A stretch of 64,000 nt of DNA, taken from assembly GCA_021286645.1 (NCBI GenBank), contig JAJTBZ010000064.1, forward strand, positions 124,001 through 188,000. Direction: 5' to 3'. Positions 35,449 through 43,272 of this stretch are shown here, piece by piece. A program made the position numbers and the translations under genes. Under the pieces are notes generated by a model. The model ran no database searches. It saw only the letters and a list, made by a program, of their open reading frames with translations, and was not told the origin of the DNA. The stretch's first letter is position 1; each line of letters begins with the position of its first letter. This stretch comes from Ignavibacteria bacterium. GTDB taxonomy: Bacteria; Bacteroidota; Ignavibacteria; Ignavibacteriales; Ignavibacteriaceae.

Positions 35449-36144
35449 CTACTTACCCGCGGGGATAATTTCGAATTTTACCCTGACACTTTTTTTAACG
35501 CTCAGTTCGCCTGAAATTTCTTTGTGCTCCGGTTGGGCTTCCATGCCAAAGGTAAGGGAGTTTGACTGTGGCGCGTACGAAGTATAAGGTTGCGATTCAT
35601 CGATCTCCAGTACATCTCCCAATTTCATCCCTGCTACCTGCGCCATTTGTTCTGCTTTCTCTTTGGCAATTTTTACTGCCGAGAGTGTTGCTTCGCGTTG
35701 ATGTTGAAGTATTTCACTGTTCCCGTATTGTGAACTGCTTATGCTTATCGAGTTATTTTTTGATAATTCTGAAGTAAGCGTGTAATATCGGGAAAAATCC
35801 TTCAGTGAAATCTCGATGGTGCTTTCAGTGTAGAATCCTTTCTGAATTGATTCACCTTTTGCATTCGTTTCGAAATTTTTCCCAAAGTCCATCGGCTTTA
35901 TCGAAATCGATTTTGGATCAATCTTGTTTTCCTGAAATATCTCCCGGCAGATATCAACGATCTTGTCATTATTCTTTTTACTTTTCTCAATAGAGATATC
36001 GATTGTTTTTATAGCCAAAGTAATATGAATGATATCGGCCTGTAGTTTAATCTCGCTGGTACCGGTTACATTAATATACCGGATGGGTATCTCGGCATTT
36101 GCAATGGCCACTGAGGCAAGTATAAACAGAAAAATATATTTCAT
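35449..36144 (-). CDS. SIMPL (DUF541) domain protein, exported
   Basis: 231 residues with a signal peptide (cut near SVAIANA-EI). The domain starts RYINVTGTSEIKLQADII and contains the helix AVKIAKEKAEQMAQVAGMKLG typical of SIMPL/YggE proteins. Periplasmic; role in the family unresolved. Paralogue of 6219-6983 but with a cleavable-type signal rather than an anchor. Confidence 0.85.
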   Translation of the reverse strand: MKYIFLFILASVAIANAEIPIRYINVTGTSEIKLQADIIHITLAIKTIDISIEKSKKNNDKIVDICREIFQENKIDPKSISIKPMDFGKNFETNAKGESIQKGFYTESTIEISLKDFSRYYTLTSELSKNNSISISSSQYGNSEILQHQREATLSAVKIAKEKAEQMAQVAGMKLGDVLEIDESQPYTSYAPQSNSLTFGMEAQPEHKEISGELSVKKSVRVKFEIIPAGK

Positions 36145-36337
36145 GGCGGTCTCCGTAAATTATATAGGCTTAAGTGATAATATTTAATCCACTGTGGTAG
36201 AGCAGGCAAAATTTTAACTACTGTGTTTTAAATTATGTATAATTGCTTTTGCGAAAAAAACTGTATTATTGCCTGCATGATAATGCGGTAATAACAAAGT
36301 TGACAGATATTAGTAAACAATAACAGTTTGGATAAAA

Positions 36338-36871
36338 ATGATTAATACCGAACGCGCGGAAGTAACCCTTAGAGCTTTATGCTGTAAGGATAATGTAGAA
36401 TTGTCACGGCTTGCCAATAATAAAAAAATCAGCCGGAACATGAGAGATGTTTTTCCTTACCCGTATTCTCTGACTGATGCGGACTGGTTCATCAATCGCT
36501 GCCAGGGGCAAAACCCTCAATTAGACTTTGCAATAGAATATATGGGGAAGCTTGCCGGTGTGATAGGCCTGATGCCGCAGACGGATATCTATCGTTTCTC
36601 AGCTGAAGCAGGGTATTGGCTGGGAGAAGAGTATTGGGGTAAAGGTATAGCCACGGCAGCAATGAAAACACTGGTTACTTATGCTTTTTCTCAACTTGGA
36701 TACGCGCGTTTGTTTGCCGGGGTATTTGATTATAATATCGCCTCCCAGAAAGTGTTGGAAAAATCCGGGTTCACGTTAATGGCAGTGTACCGGCAGGCAG
36801 TTGTTAAGAATAATACAGTTTATTCGGAGCATCATTATGAAATTTATAATGAGAATTTCTCAATAAAATAA
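36338..36871 (+). CDS. GNAT acetyltransferase, RimJ/RimL-like
   Basis: 177 residues. The acetyl-CoA binding loop GYWLGEEYWGKGIATAAMK and the C-terminal NIASQKVLEKSGF are diagnostic of RimJ/RimL-type N-acetyltransferases acting on protein N-termini or small amines. The N-terminal part (VTLRALCCKDNVELSRLANN) is normal. Substrate unknown. The 195 bases downstream hold nothing clear. Confidence 0.85.
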   Translation: MINTERAEVTLRALCCKDNVELSRLANNKKISRNMRDVFPYPYSLTDADWFINRCQGQNPQLDFAIEYMGKLAGVIGLMPQTDIYRFSAEAGYWLGEEYWGKGIATAAMKTLVTYAFSQLGYARLFAGVFDYNIASQKVLEKSGFTLMAVYRQAVVKNNTVYSEHHYEIYNENFSIK

Positions 36872-37066
36872 ACAAAATTTGAATATTCATCCATCTTCTC
36901 CAAAAGGTACGGTCATTATTGGATAAAATAATATCTGATGATCCGGCTAAAATGTGCCATCCGGAGAATCAATACTGTTAATGCACAATCCTTTCAGGGA
37001 ACACCATATTTTTTCAACGCTGGCTAATTCTATCAGTTAACATTCTGATTATTATTATACACTCCT

Positions 37067-38566
37067 TTATTTTCCGGCGGGATTTGCATGCCGTTTATTG
37101 GTTAAAACTTGTTTTTTCATTTTAGCTTCGAGAAAACCATGCAGTGGCGAGATAATTAACGCCAGGGCAGCGTTACATGCAAGCTTAATCAATGGTATGC
37201 TGTTAGAAATACCATCAACTGTTGGTTCCATGAGCAGGAGCAGGAATTCGAATAATAGAAGGAACATGAAAAAAGTAAAACCTTCAGCTATTACCATTGG
37301 TAAACGTAATCTTCCGGAAAGGAAAGCTCCAATTGCAAGGAAAATAATGAATATAAAAATACCCGAGTATTGCAAACGATTCCGTCTATTAAGTTTCTCC
37401 TGCATTATTCGTTGCTCTTCCTGTTGTTTTTGTTGCAATTCTTCCTGTGTTTTTTCAATTTCATAACGAGCCTCTATTTTCCCAATCTGTCGGGCCTTAT
37501 CATCGTCAAATAAACTGTCTTTTATCATTGAACAGGTTTTAAAATGGAACAATGCCTTGGTATAGTTACCGGTTTTTTCGTATAACCCCGATAAGTATAG
37601 GTTAGCATTTTTTATCACTTCGGGCGATTCACTCAGTTTTGCCAGTGATAATCCATTGAGTAAATACCGTTCGGCAACAGAATATTGTTTGAGATAGTAG
37701 TAACACTGACCGATATTCAATAACGTGGCCGCCTCACCAACTTGGTCACCGATTTGTTTTTTTATAGATAACCCTTTGGAATGATACGCGATGGCTTCAC
37801 TGATTCTGCCCAACTCAATCAGGTCGGCTCCAATATTGGAATAAATTGTTGCCATAGAGAAAATATCATTCGTCTGCTTAGCGAGAGAAAGAGCTTCCTG
37901 CTGGCAGTCTAGTGCCTGCGTAAAATTCTGTAATGCAGCGTGTATCGCTCCAATATTTGATAAGGTCATGCACGCGTTTTTTGAATCTGCATTCTTCTTA
38001 TACAAATCCAATGCACGCTGGAAATAGGTAAGTGACTGTTTGAGCTCATTCATACTTTGATATACTGCGCCCAGGTTATTGAGTGTGGCGGCCAAACCGG
38101 TGGGGTCCTGCATTTTTTCCCGAATTGCAAGGGCTTCGAATAAAACTGCAAGCGCTTTACTATAGTTGCCCAGTGATCTATATACGATTCCCTGGCTATT
38201 TAGCACGCGAGCTTTATAATAGGTATTCTTTGCAAGGGTAAAATATATATTCGCGCTATCAAACCGGGTAATTGCCTGTGTATTGTTCCCCTTGAACAAG
38301 TAGGCATTCCCTTCGTTGTAGTAGCTGCGCCCAAGTTCATAGATGTTGTTGAGTTTTCGGGCCAATTCTCTTGCACGTAATGAAATGCTTCCCGCTTTAT
38401 CGGGATCGGCACTCTTGATATTAAAACTCAAATCATTGAGTTCCCGTACTTGTTGCGTATCGGGGTGTGTAGAGATGCTTACTTGTATCGAATCGATAGA
38501 CGATTGCTGGCTTTTTGCAGTAATGATAAAGAGAAACGAGAGCAACGGAATTAGAAGTTTTTTCAT
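37067..38566 (-). CDS. TPR membrane protein without output domain
   Basis: 499 residues. A signal peptide (to about KS-QQ) is followed by about eight TPRs (RVLNSQGIVYRSLGNYSKAL and LNNLGAVYQSMNELKQSLTY are two), a Glu/Gln-rich coiled coil (RYEIEKTQEELQQKQQEEQ) and three hydrophobic helices. In related Bacteroidota proteins the coiled coil and first helix are followed by a histidine-kinase or HTH domain; here the chain ends with a basic tail after the third helix. So it is a kinase-less variant of a TPR sensor. Function unknown. Confidence 0.7.
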   Translation of the reverse strand: MKKLLIPLLSFLFIITAKSQQSSIDSIQVSISTHPDTQQVRELNDLSFNIKSADPDKAGSISLRARELARKLNNIYELGRSYYNEGNAYLFKGNNTQAITRFDSANIYFTLAKNTYYKARVLNSQGIVYRSLGNYSKALAVLFEALAIREKMQDPTGLAATLNNLGAVYQSMNELKQSLTYFQRALDLYKKNADSKNACMTLSNIGAIHAALQNFTQALDCQQEALSLAKQTNDIFSMATIYSNIGADLIELGRISEAIAYHSKGLSIKKQIGDQVGEAATLLNIGQCYYYLKQYSVAERYLLNGLSLAKLSESPEVIKNANLYLSGLYEKTGNYTKALFHFKTCSMIKDSLFDDDKARQIGKIEARYEIEKTQEELQQKQQEEQRIMQEKLNRRNRLQYSGIFIFIIFLAIGAFLSGRLRLPMVIAEGFTFFMFLLLFEFLLLLMEPTVDGISNSIPLIKLACNAALALIISPLHGFLEAKMKKQVLTNKRHANPAGK

Positions 38567-38720
38567 AAAATTTCCTTAAAACAGTTGCAAATGCCTGCTC
38601 TACAAAAGCTTCGCAGGTGTATTCTGTATAAAATACAATAAAAACGGCTAATTGATATAAAATTTATCGGGATACGGTTGCAGGATCTTATCGGGCACAT
38701 GTAAAGGTTGCGGGTATAAA

Positions 38721-38748
38721 CAAAAAAAGCGACATAAAAGTCGCTTTT
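38721..38748 (-). terminator. Terminator of tRNA-Leu(CAG)
   Basis: AAAAGCGAC / GTCGCTTTT stem over a 6-base loop, abutting the tRNA 3' end; in the tRNA direction it ends in a T run. Confidence 0.85.
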
Positions 38749-38835
38749 GGTGCCCGGAACAGGACTCGAACCTGCACGAACTATTCGCTCACTAGACCCT
38801 GAATCTAGCGCGTCTACCAATTCCGCCATCCGGGC
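38748..38835 (-). tRNA. tRNA-Leu (anticodon CAG)
   Basis: Cloverleaf on the minus strand with acceptor GCCCGGA/TCCGGGC, anticodon stem CTAGA/TCTAG and loop TTCAGGG giving CAG, long variable arm and TTCGAGT T-loop. CCA is encoded (38748-38750), unlike the other tRNA-Leu in this window. It decodes CUG. Confidence 0.95.
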
Positions 38836-38921
38836 AAAAATTAGATCACTAATTTACTAATATTTCCGCTATAACGAAAGTATTTTTTTACAGCTAACCA
38901 AAATTATTGAACAGGAATGTT

Positions 38922-39818
38922 TCAATATCCATAGAATATTCTTCGCAAGAATCTGATTGGCAGGGCCGGTTTTAATCGATTATAAAATTGGGCAAATGCC
39001 AATCGACCTGCTTTATCTTCTGTTACCGGAACGGGAGCAACTTTAACAGGGGAAGGGCTTAAATCAACTTCGAACAATGTAGAGGCTTTGCTATGAGTGC
39101 CCTGCCCGTCATTACCAATGTTTCGCACCAGAGATTTACCCGGATACAAAGTATACATATCTTCTAAAAATATTGATGCGTGCCAGCGAATTGCCCAGGA
39201 GTCGTTCTTCCGCTGAATTTGCTTTTTTAACATTTTGAGATTTCCCGATTTGCCGTTATTGTCAAATTCAGGAATAAGGTTTTTATCAAGCAACTTTTGT
39301 AAAAGCAATTTCCCGTCAGGATTGAACTTTTTCCAGGCTCGTTTCCATGTGCCCCAACCCCAACAATCCGCACCCCGCATAAAGAATGTTTCAGGCAGTT
39401 TAACAGAGGAAGGATACATATAACCGTGAATACTGGCAACTTTTTCATCGCTTGCATAAAGATCTAAAGCTTCATTCATATAACGAAGGAAATAAGGAGA
39501 CAATTCCAGATCATCTTCCAAAATTATTACCGAGTCGCTTGATTGCAATATATCTGTTACACCTTCGATAATTGAACGGGAAAGACCCGCGTTTTCGATA
39601 CGCTCCAGTATTTCAACCGACCTGAAACCGGCAATGGTTTTGAGATAATTGCGAACTTCCTGAACAGCCGGTTTATCCTGTGCGCGTTTAGGTGCATCCG
39701 AGTAAATGATGAGACGGTGCTGCGATGCTTCAGGATTCAGCAGCAAAGATTCGATAGTTTTTCGCGTGTGGTACAATCGTTTATACACAAATAATGCAAT
39801 TGGTGCGAAAGTCTGCAT
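38922..39818 (-). CDS. GT-A-type glycosyltransferase
   Basis: About 298 residues from ATG 39818 (an upstream in-frame start at 39848 lies inside the previous gene). The GT-A core is clear: FAPIALFVYKRLYHTRKTI, then the acidic pocket SVIILEDDLELSPYFLRYMN, and GADCWGWGTWKRAWKKF. Such proteins transfer sugars for surface polysaccharide. The start comes one base after the stop of the trans-sulfuration gene, so they are cotranscribed, though no functional link is apparent. Confidence 0.8.
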   Translation of the reverse strand: MQTFAPIALFVYKRLYHTRKTIESLLLNPEASQHRLIIYSDAPKRAQDKPAVQEVRNYLKTIAGFRSVEILERIENAGLSRSIIEGVTDILQSSDSVIILEDDLELSPYFLRYMNEALDLYASDEKVASIHGYMYPSSVKLPETFFMRGADCWGWGTWKRAWKKFNPDGKLLLQKLLDKNLIPEFDNNGKSGNLKMLKKQIQRKNDSWAIRWHASIFLEDMYTLYPGKSLVRNIGNDGQGTHSKASTLFEVDLSPSPVKVAPVPVTEDKAGRLAFAQFYNRLKPALPIRFLRRIFYGY

Positions 39819-39819
39819 A

Positions 39820-40953
39820 TTAGTCCAATGCCTGTTGAATATCTGCAATTAGATCTTCAGTATCTTCAATACCAACAGAAAGACGTATGAGTGTTTCTGT
39901 AATTCCAAGTTTAGCTTTTTGCTCCGGCGGAACAGAACCATGTGACATGGTGTAAGGGTGGCAAACAAGACTCTCTACGCCGCCCAGGCTTTCAGCGAGG
40001 GTAAATATTTTAACGTTTTTGAGGAATGAGCGCGTAATATCCATAGAACGCGTTCGGAATGTAACTACACCGCCAAAACCACTCATTTGCGATTTAGCCA
40101 ATTGATGTTGAGGGTGGTCTGCCAATCCGGGGAAATAAACAGATTCTACAGCCGGGTGCTTTTCCAAAAACTCTGCAACTGCCAAAGCATTTTGGTTATG
40201 CTTGTTCATTCTGAGAGAAAGTGTTTTTGTAGAGCGCAAAGTTAACCAGCAATCAAATGGTGAAGGCACGGCTCCTATGGCAGCCTGTGTAAAACGTAAT
40301 TTTCGATGATAATCGTCATTACTTGTTACTACTATTCCGCCAATTACATCACTATGGCCATTCAAATATTTAGTAGTACTATGCAAAACTATGTTTATAC
40401 CCAACTCAAGAGGCCGCTGAAAATACGGGGTCATAAATGTATTATCTACAACACTGATAAGGTTGTTGATTTTTGCGAATTCGGCAGCAGAGCGTAAATC
40501 GGTAAGTGTGAGCAGTGGGTTGGAAGGCGTTTCCAAAAACACCATTCGGGTATTTGGCCTGATTGCCTGCTCAAGATTTTCAATACTCGTAGCATTGACA
40601 TACGAAAATTCAATTCCGAATTCTGTGAAGATTCTTTCGAATAATCGGTATGTGCCGCCATAAATTTCTTCAGCCGCAATAACATGGTCGCCGGATTTTA
40701 GCAGACTTAATACAGCATGGACAGCGGCTACACCCGAACTGAAAGCGATTCCATGACTACCTCTTTCCAGGCAGGCGATATTGGCTTCAAGTGCCTCGCG
40801 GGTAAAATTCTGTGTCCTGCCGTAATGATAGCCTTTATCTTTTCCCAGCTCTTCCTGAGCATAGGTAGATGTCATGAATATGGGAGTTATTACAGCTCCC
40901 GTGGTTAAATCCGGTTGTTGCCCGGCATGAATTGCATCAGTTGAAAAACCCAT
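39820..40953 (-). CDS. Cystathionine gamma-synthase/beta-lyase-family PLP enzyme
   Basis: 377 residues from ATG 40953. The trans-sulfuration fold is unambiguous: TDAIHAGQQPDLTTGAVI, YHYGRTQNFTREALE, GIAFSSGVAAVHAV, VFLETPSNPLL and the PLP lysine in VLHSTTKYLNGHSDV. It catalyses either gamma-replacement (methionine synthesis) or cystathionine/methionine cleavage; sequence motifs alone do not separate MetB, MetC and the gamma-lyase, so no symbol is given. First gene of a two-gene operon. Confidence 0.85.
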   Translation of the reverse strand: MGFSTDAIHAGQQPDLTTGAVITPIFMTSTYAQEELGKDKGYHYGRTQNFTREALEANIACLERGSHGIAFSSGVAAVHAVLSLLKSGDHVIAAEEIYGGTYRLFERIFTEFGIEFSYVNATSIENLEQAIRPNTRMVFLETPSNPLLTLTDLRSAAEFAKINNLISVVDNTFMTPYFQRPLELGINIVLHSTTKYLNGHSDVIGGIVVTSNDDYHRKLRFTQAAIGAVPSPFDCWLTLRSTKTLSLRMNKHNQNALAVAEFLEKHPAVESVYFPGLADHPQHQLAKSQMSGFGGVVTFRTRSMDITRSFLKNVKIFTLAESLGGVESLVCHPYTMSHGSVPPEQKAKLGITETLIRLSVGIEDTEDLIADIQQALD

Positions 40954-41135
40954 ATTACGTACCAATTAAAATGGAACAATTGACAAAATTATTGTATAAA
41001 TCTGATTATAAAATTGAACAAATTATATAAAATTCCGCGGTAAAATATAGAAATTATCTGGTATTCTCTACCAACTCACTGAAATTATCCCTACTTTAGG
41101 AAACAAACCTATTGCGTTACTAAATAAGAACCAAA

Positions 41136-42560
41136 ATGAATACTCCAAAGGGCAGAGAATTACAACGGAGCCTTGGATTAAGCGCGGCTACAATGATAGT
41201 TGCAGGCTCTATGATCGGTTCGGGTATATTTCGTAAACCGGCAACAATGGCAGGGCAATTGCTTTCGCCTGAATGGCTTATTGCTGTCTGGATAATAGCA
41301 GGCATTGTTACCTTTATCGGAGCCCTGGTAAATGCAGAAATTGCCGGTATTATTGATGCCACCGGGGGGCAATATGTGTATTTCCGTAAAATGTATGGAG
41401 AATTTACATCCTACATGTATGGATGGTCTATACTTACGGTAATCCAAACCGGCAGTCAGGCTGCTATTGCTTATGTTTTTGCTGAGTATCTTGGATATTT
41501 TATTAAAATGCCGCTTGCCCCTGAATGGTTGAGTAATTTTAGCGTCTATTTCCCCTTTGTCGGAGCGATTCACCCTTTTATGGAGTTTGGTACAAAAATT
41601 ACGGCTATTGCAGCTATACTGCTGTTAACGGGAATCAATTATGTCGGGGTTGTTTTCGGCGGAGTAGTGCAGACAGTAGTAACGTATGTAAAAATAGCCT
41701 CTATTATGCTTTTAGGTTTTTTGCTTTTAGCATTCGGGCATGGCTCTTTTGCTAACCTTGTCTCGGCGCAAAGCACGGTGGCCTCGTCTCCTGCGGGTAA
41801 CTTTATAGTTCTCATTGGATTGGCACTTGCAGGTGCATTCTGGGCGTATGATGGATGGAATAACCTGACCTTTGTTTCGGGAGAAGTGATGAAACCGCAG
41901 CGCAACGTTCCCCTTGGGTTGCTATACGGTACGTTAATTGTCATGGTAGTATATGTGTTTATTAATATCGGCTACTTATATGTTCTTCCAATAGATGTAA
42001 TGAAAAATTCTAAATTGGTAGCCGCTACAGCCTGCGAAAATCTATTCGGGAATGCCGGCGGAAGTATTATATCCATCGCCGTAATTATATCCACATTCGG
42101 CGCGTTGAATGGGAGTATTTTATCTACTGCGCGTGTTCAGTTTGCTATGGCGCGTGCCCGAATGTTTTTTGAACCCCTGGGAAGGGTTCATCCCCGCTTT
42201 GCGACTCCGCATGTGTCGCTTCTGGTACAGGGGGTATGGTCGGCAGTTCTGGTACTTTCCGGTACATTTGATACGATAACCGATTATGTAATATTTGCAG
42301 CCTGGTTATTCTACATGCTGGGCGCTCTGGGGGTAATTGTACTCAGGTATAAAATGCCCAATGCAATTCGTCCTTACAAGGTATGGGGTTATCCATTTAC
42401 ACCAATTATTTTTGTTGTCTTTTCTTTTATGTTCCTGTTGAATTCAATCATTTCCAACACGCAAAATGCAATGATGGGTACTATGCTCATTGCCAGCGGG
42501 TTACCTTTGTATTTTTACCTGCAATACCGCAAAAAGAAGATGGCAAATACCGAGGAATAG
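41136..42560 (+). CDS. APC-family amino-acid permease
   Basis: 474 residues with twelve hydrophobic helices. The substrate-binding first helix GSMIGSGIFRKPATMAG is the hallmark of LAT/SteT-type APC transporters, and FWAYDGWNNLTFVSGEV marks helix 6. Imports or exchanges amino acids. It ends 3 bases before the convergent M23 gene. Confidence 0.85.
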   Translation: MNTPKGRELQRSLGLSAATMIVAGSMIGSGIFRKPATMAGQLLSPEWLIAVWIIAGIVTFIGALVNAEIAGIIDATGGQYVYFRKMYGEFTSYMYGWSILTVIQTGSQAAIAYVFAEYLGYFIKMPLAPEWLSNFSVYFPFVGAIHPFMEFGTKITAIAAILLLTGINYVGVVFGGVVQTVVTYVKIASIMLLGFLLLAFGHGSFANLVSAQSTVASSPAGNFIVLIGLALAGAFWAYDGWNNLTFVSGEVMKPQRNVPLGLLYGTLIVMVVYVFINIGYLYVLPIDVMKNSKLVAATACENLFGNAGGSIISIAVIISTFGALNGSILSTARVQFAMARARMFFEPLGRVHPRFATPHVSLLVQGVWSAVLVLSGTFDTITDYVIFAAWLFYMLGALGVIVLRYKMPNAIRPYKVWGYPFTPIIFVVFSFMFLLNSIISNTQNAMMGTMLIASGLPLYFYLQYRKKKMANTEE

Positions 42561-42563
42561 AGC

Positions 42564-43145
42564 TTACTTGTACGGCCACGCCTGATATTCATACCCCGTT
42601 TTTGGCCCAAAGGGCTGATCGCCGGTATTGCAAAACAGAAAAGGAATGGTTTGACAGTCGCGGTTATAACACACCTTTGTTACATCGAAATGCAGGTGAG
42701 CGATTGGCGTACCGCTTTTACCACTGTAACCTAAAGTATCACCCCTATGCACATAACTGCCTGTTTTTACCCTGACACCATGGTAGGTGAGGTGTATATA
42801 CCTGCTGTAAGTACTATCGCCATGTGATATAATAAGAATATTTTCGTGTCCCTCGGTTGCATCGTTGTCGTAAAAGGAATCATAATAATAGAACACAGTT
42901 CCTTCCCGCGATGCAGTAACAACAGTGCCAACAGGCATGCTAAAATCAACTGAGTAATAAAATACATCCTGATGGGAATATGGCCCGTTCCAGCTTTGCA
43001 TGCACGTGTACGCGGTGCCAATCGGGTATGGTAAAACATACCGGGATTCCGTTGGCGAGTACGGCGAAAATATTTGGCCGTCTTCAGGAGAACAGGCGTT
43101 GAAAAAGGCCACCATACAACAAAATGAAAAAATGTACATTTTCAT
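42564..43145 (-). CDS. M23 peptidase lipoprotein
   Basis: 193 residues. The lipobox FNAC (Cys 18) predicts a lipoprotein. The LytM/M23 fold is visible: SVDFSMPVGTVVTASREGTV, SRYIHLTYHGV, VHRGDTLGYSGKSGTPIAH and the ligand pair in HLHFDV. It should cut peptidoglycan cross-links; the first ligand region reads YSVD rather than HxGxD, so zinc coordination may be degenerate. Confidence 0.8.
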   Translation of the reverse strand: MKMYIFSFCCMVAFFNACSPEDGQIFSPYSPTESRYVLPYPIGTAYTCMQSWNGPYSHQDVFYYSVDFSMPVGTVVTASREGTVFYYYDSFYDNDATEGHENILIISHGDSTYSRYIHLTYHGVRVKTGSYVHRGDTLGYSGKSGTPIAHLHFDVTKVCYNRDCQTIPFLFCNTGDQPFGPKTGYEYQAWPYK

Positions 43146-43272
43146 AATGTGCTTTTTATTAGTGATGCCGAAATGTACAGTTAATTTCTTAAAAGGTCAA
43201 AAGAGTGCAATTTCGCAAAAACGATAGAATGACTATATTGTTTTCTTTGTTTAATGAAATTAGTAAACCAGC

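Noticed and set aside
38563-38829. Open frame starting MAELVDALDSGSS on the minus strand
   Set aside because: This is the well-known spurious translation of a tRNA-Leu gene; it overlaps tRNA-Leu(CAG).
43000-43227. Short plus-strand frame opposite the M23 gene
   Set aside because: Antisense to the lipoprotein gene with no coding signature.
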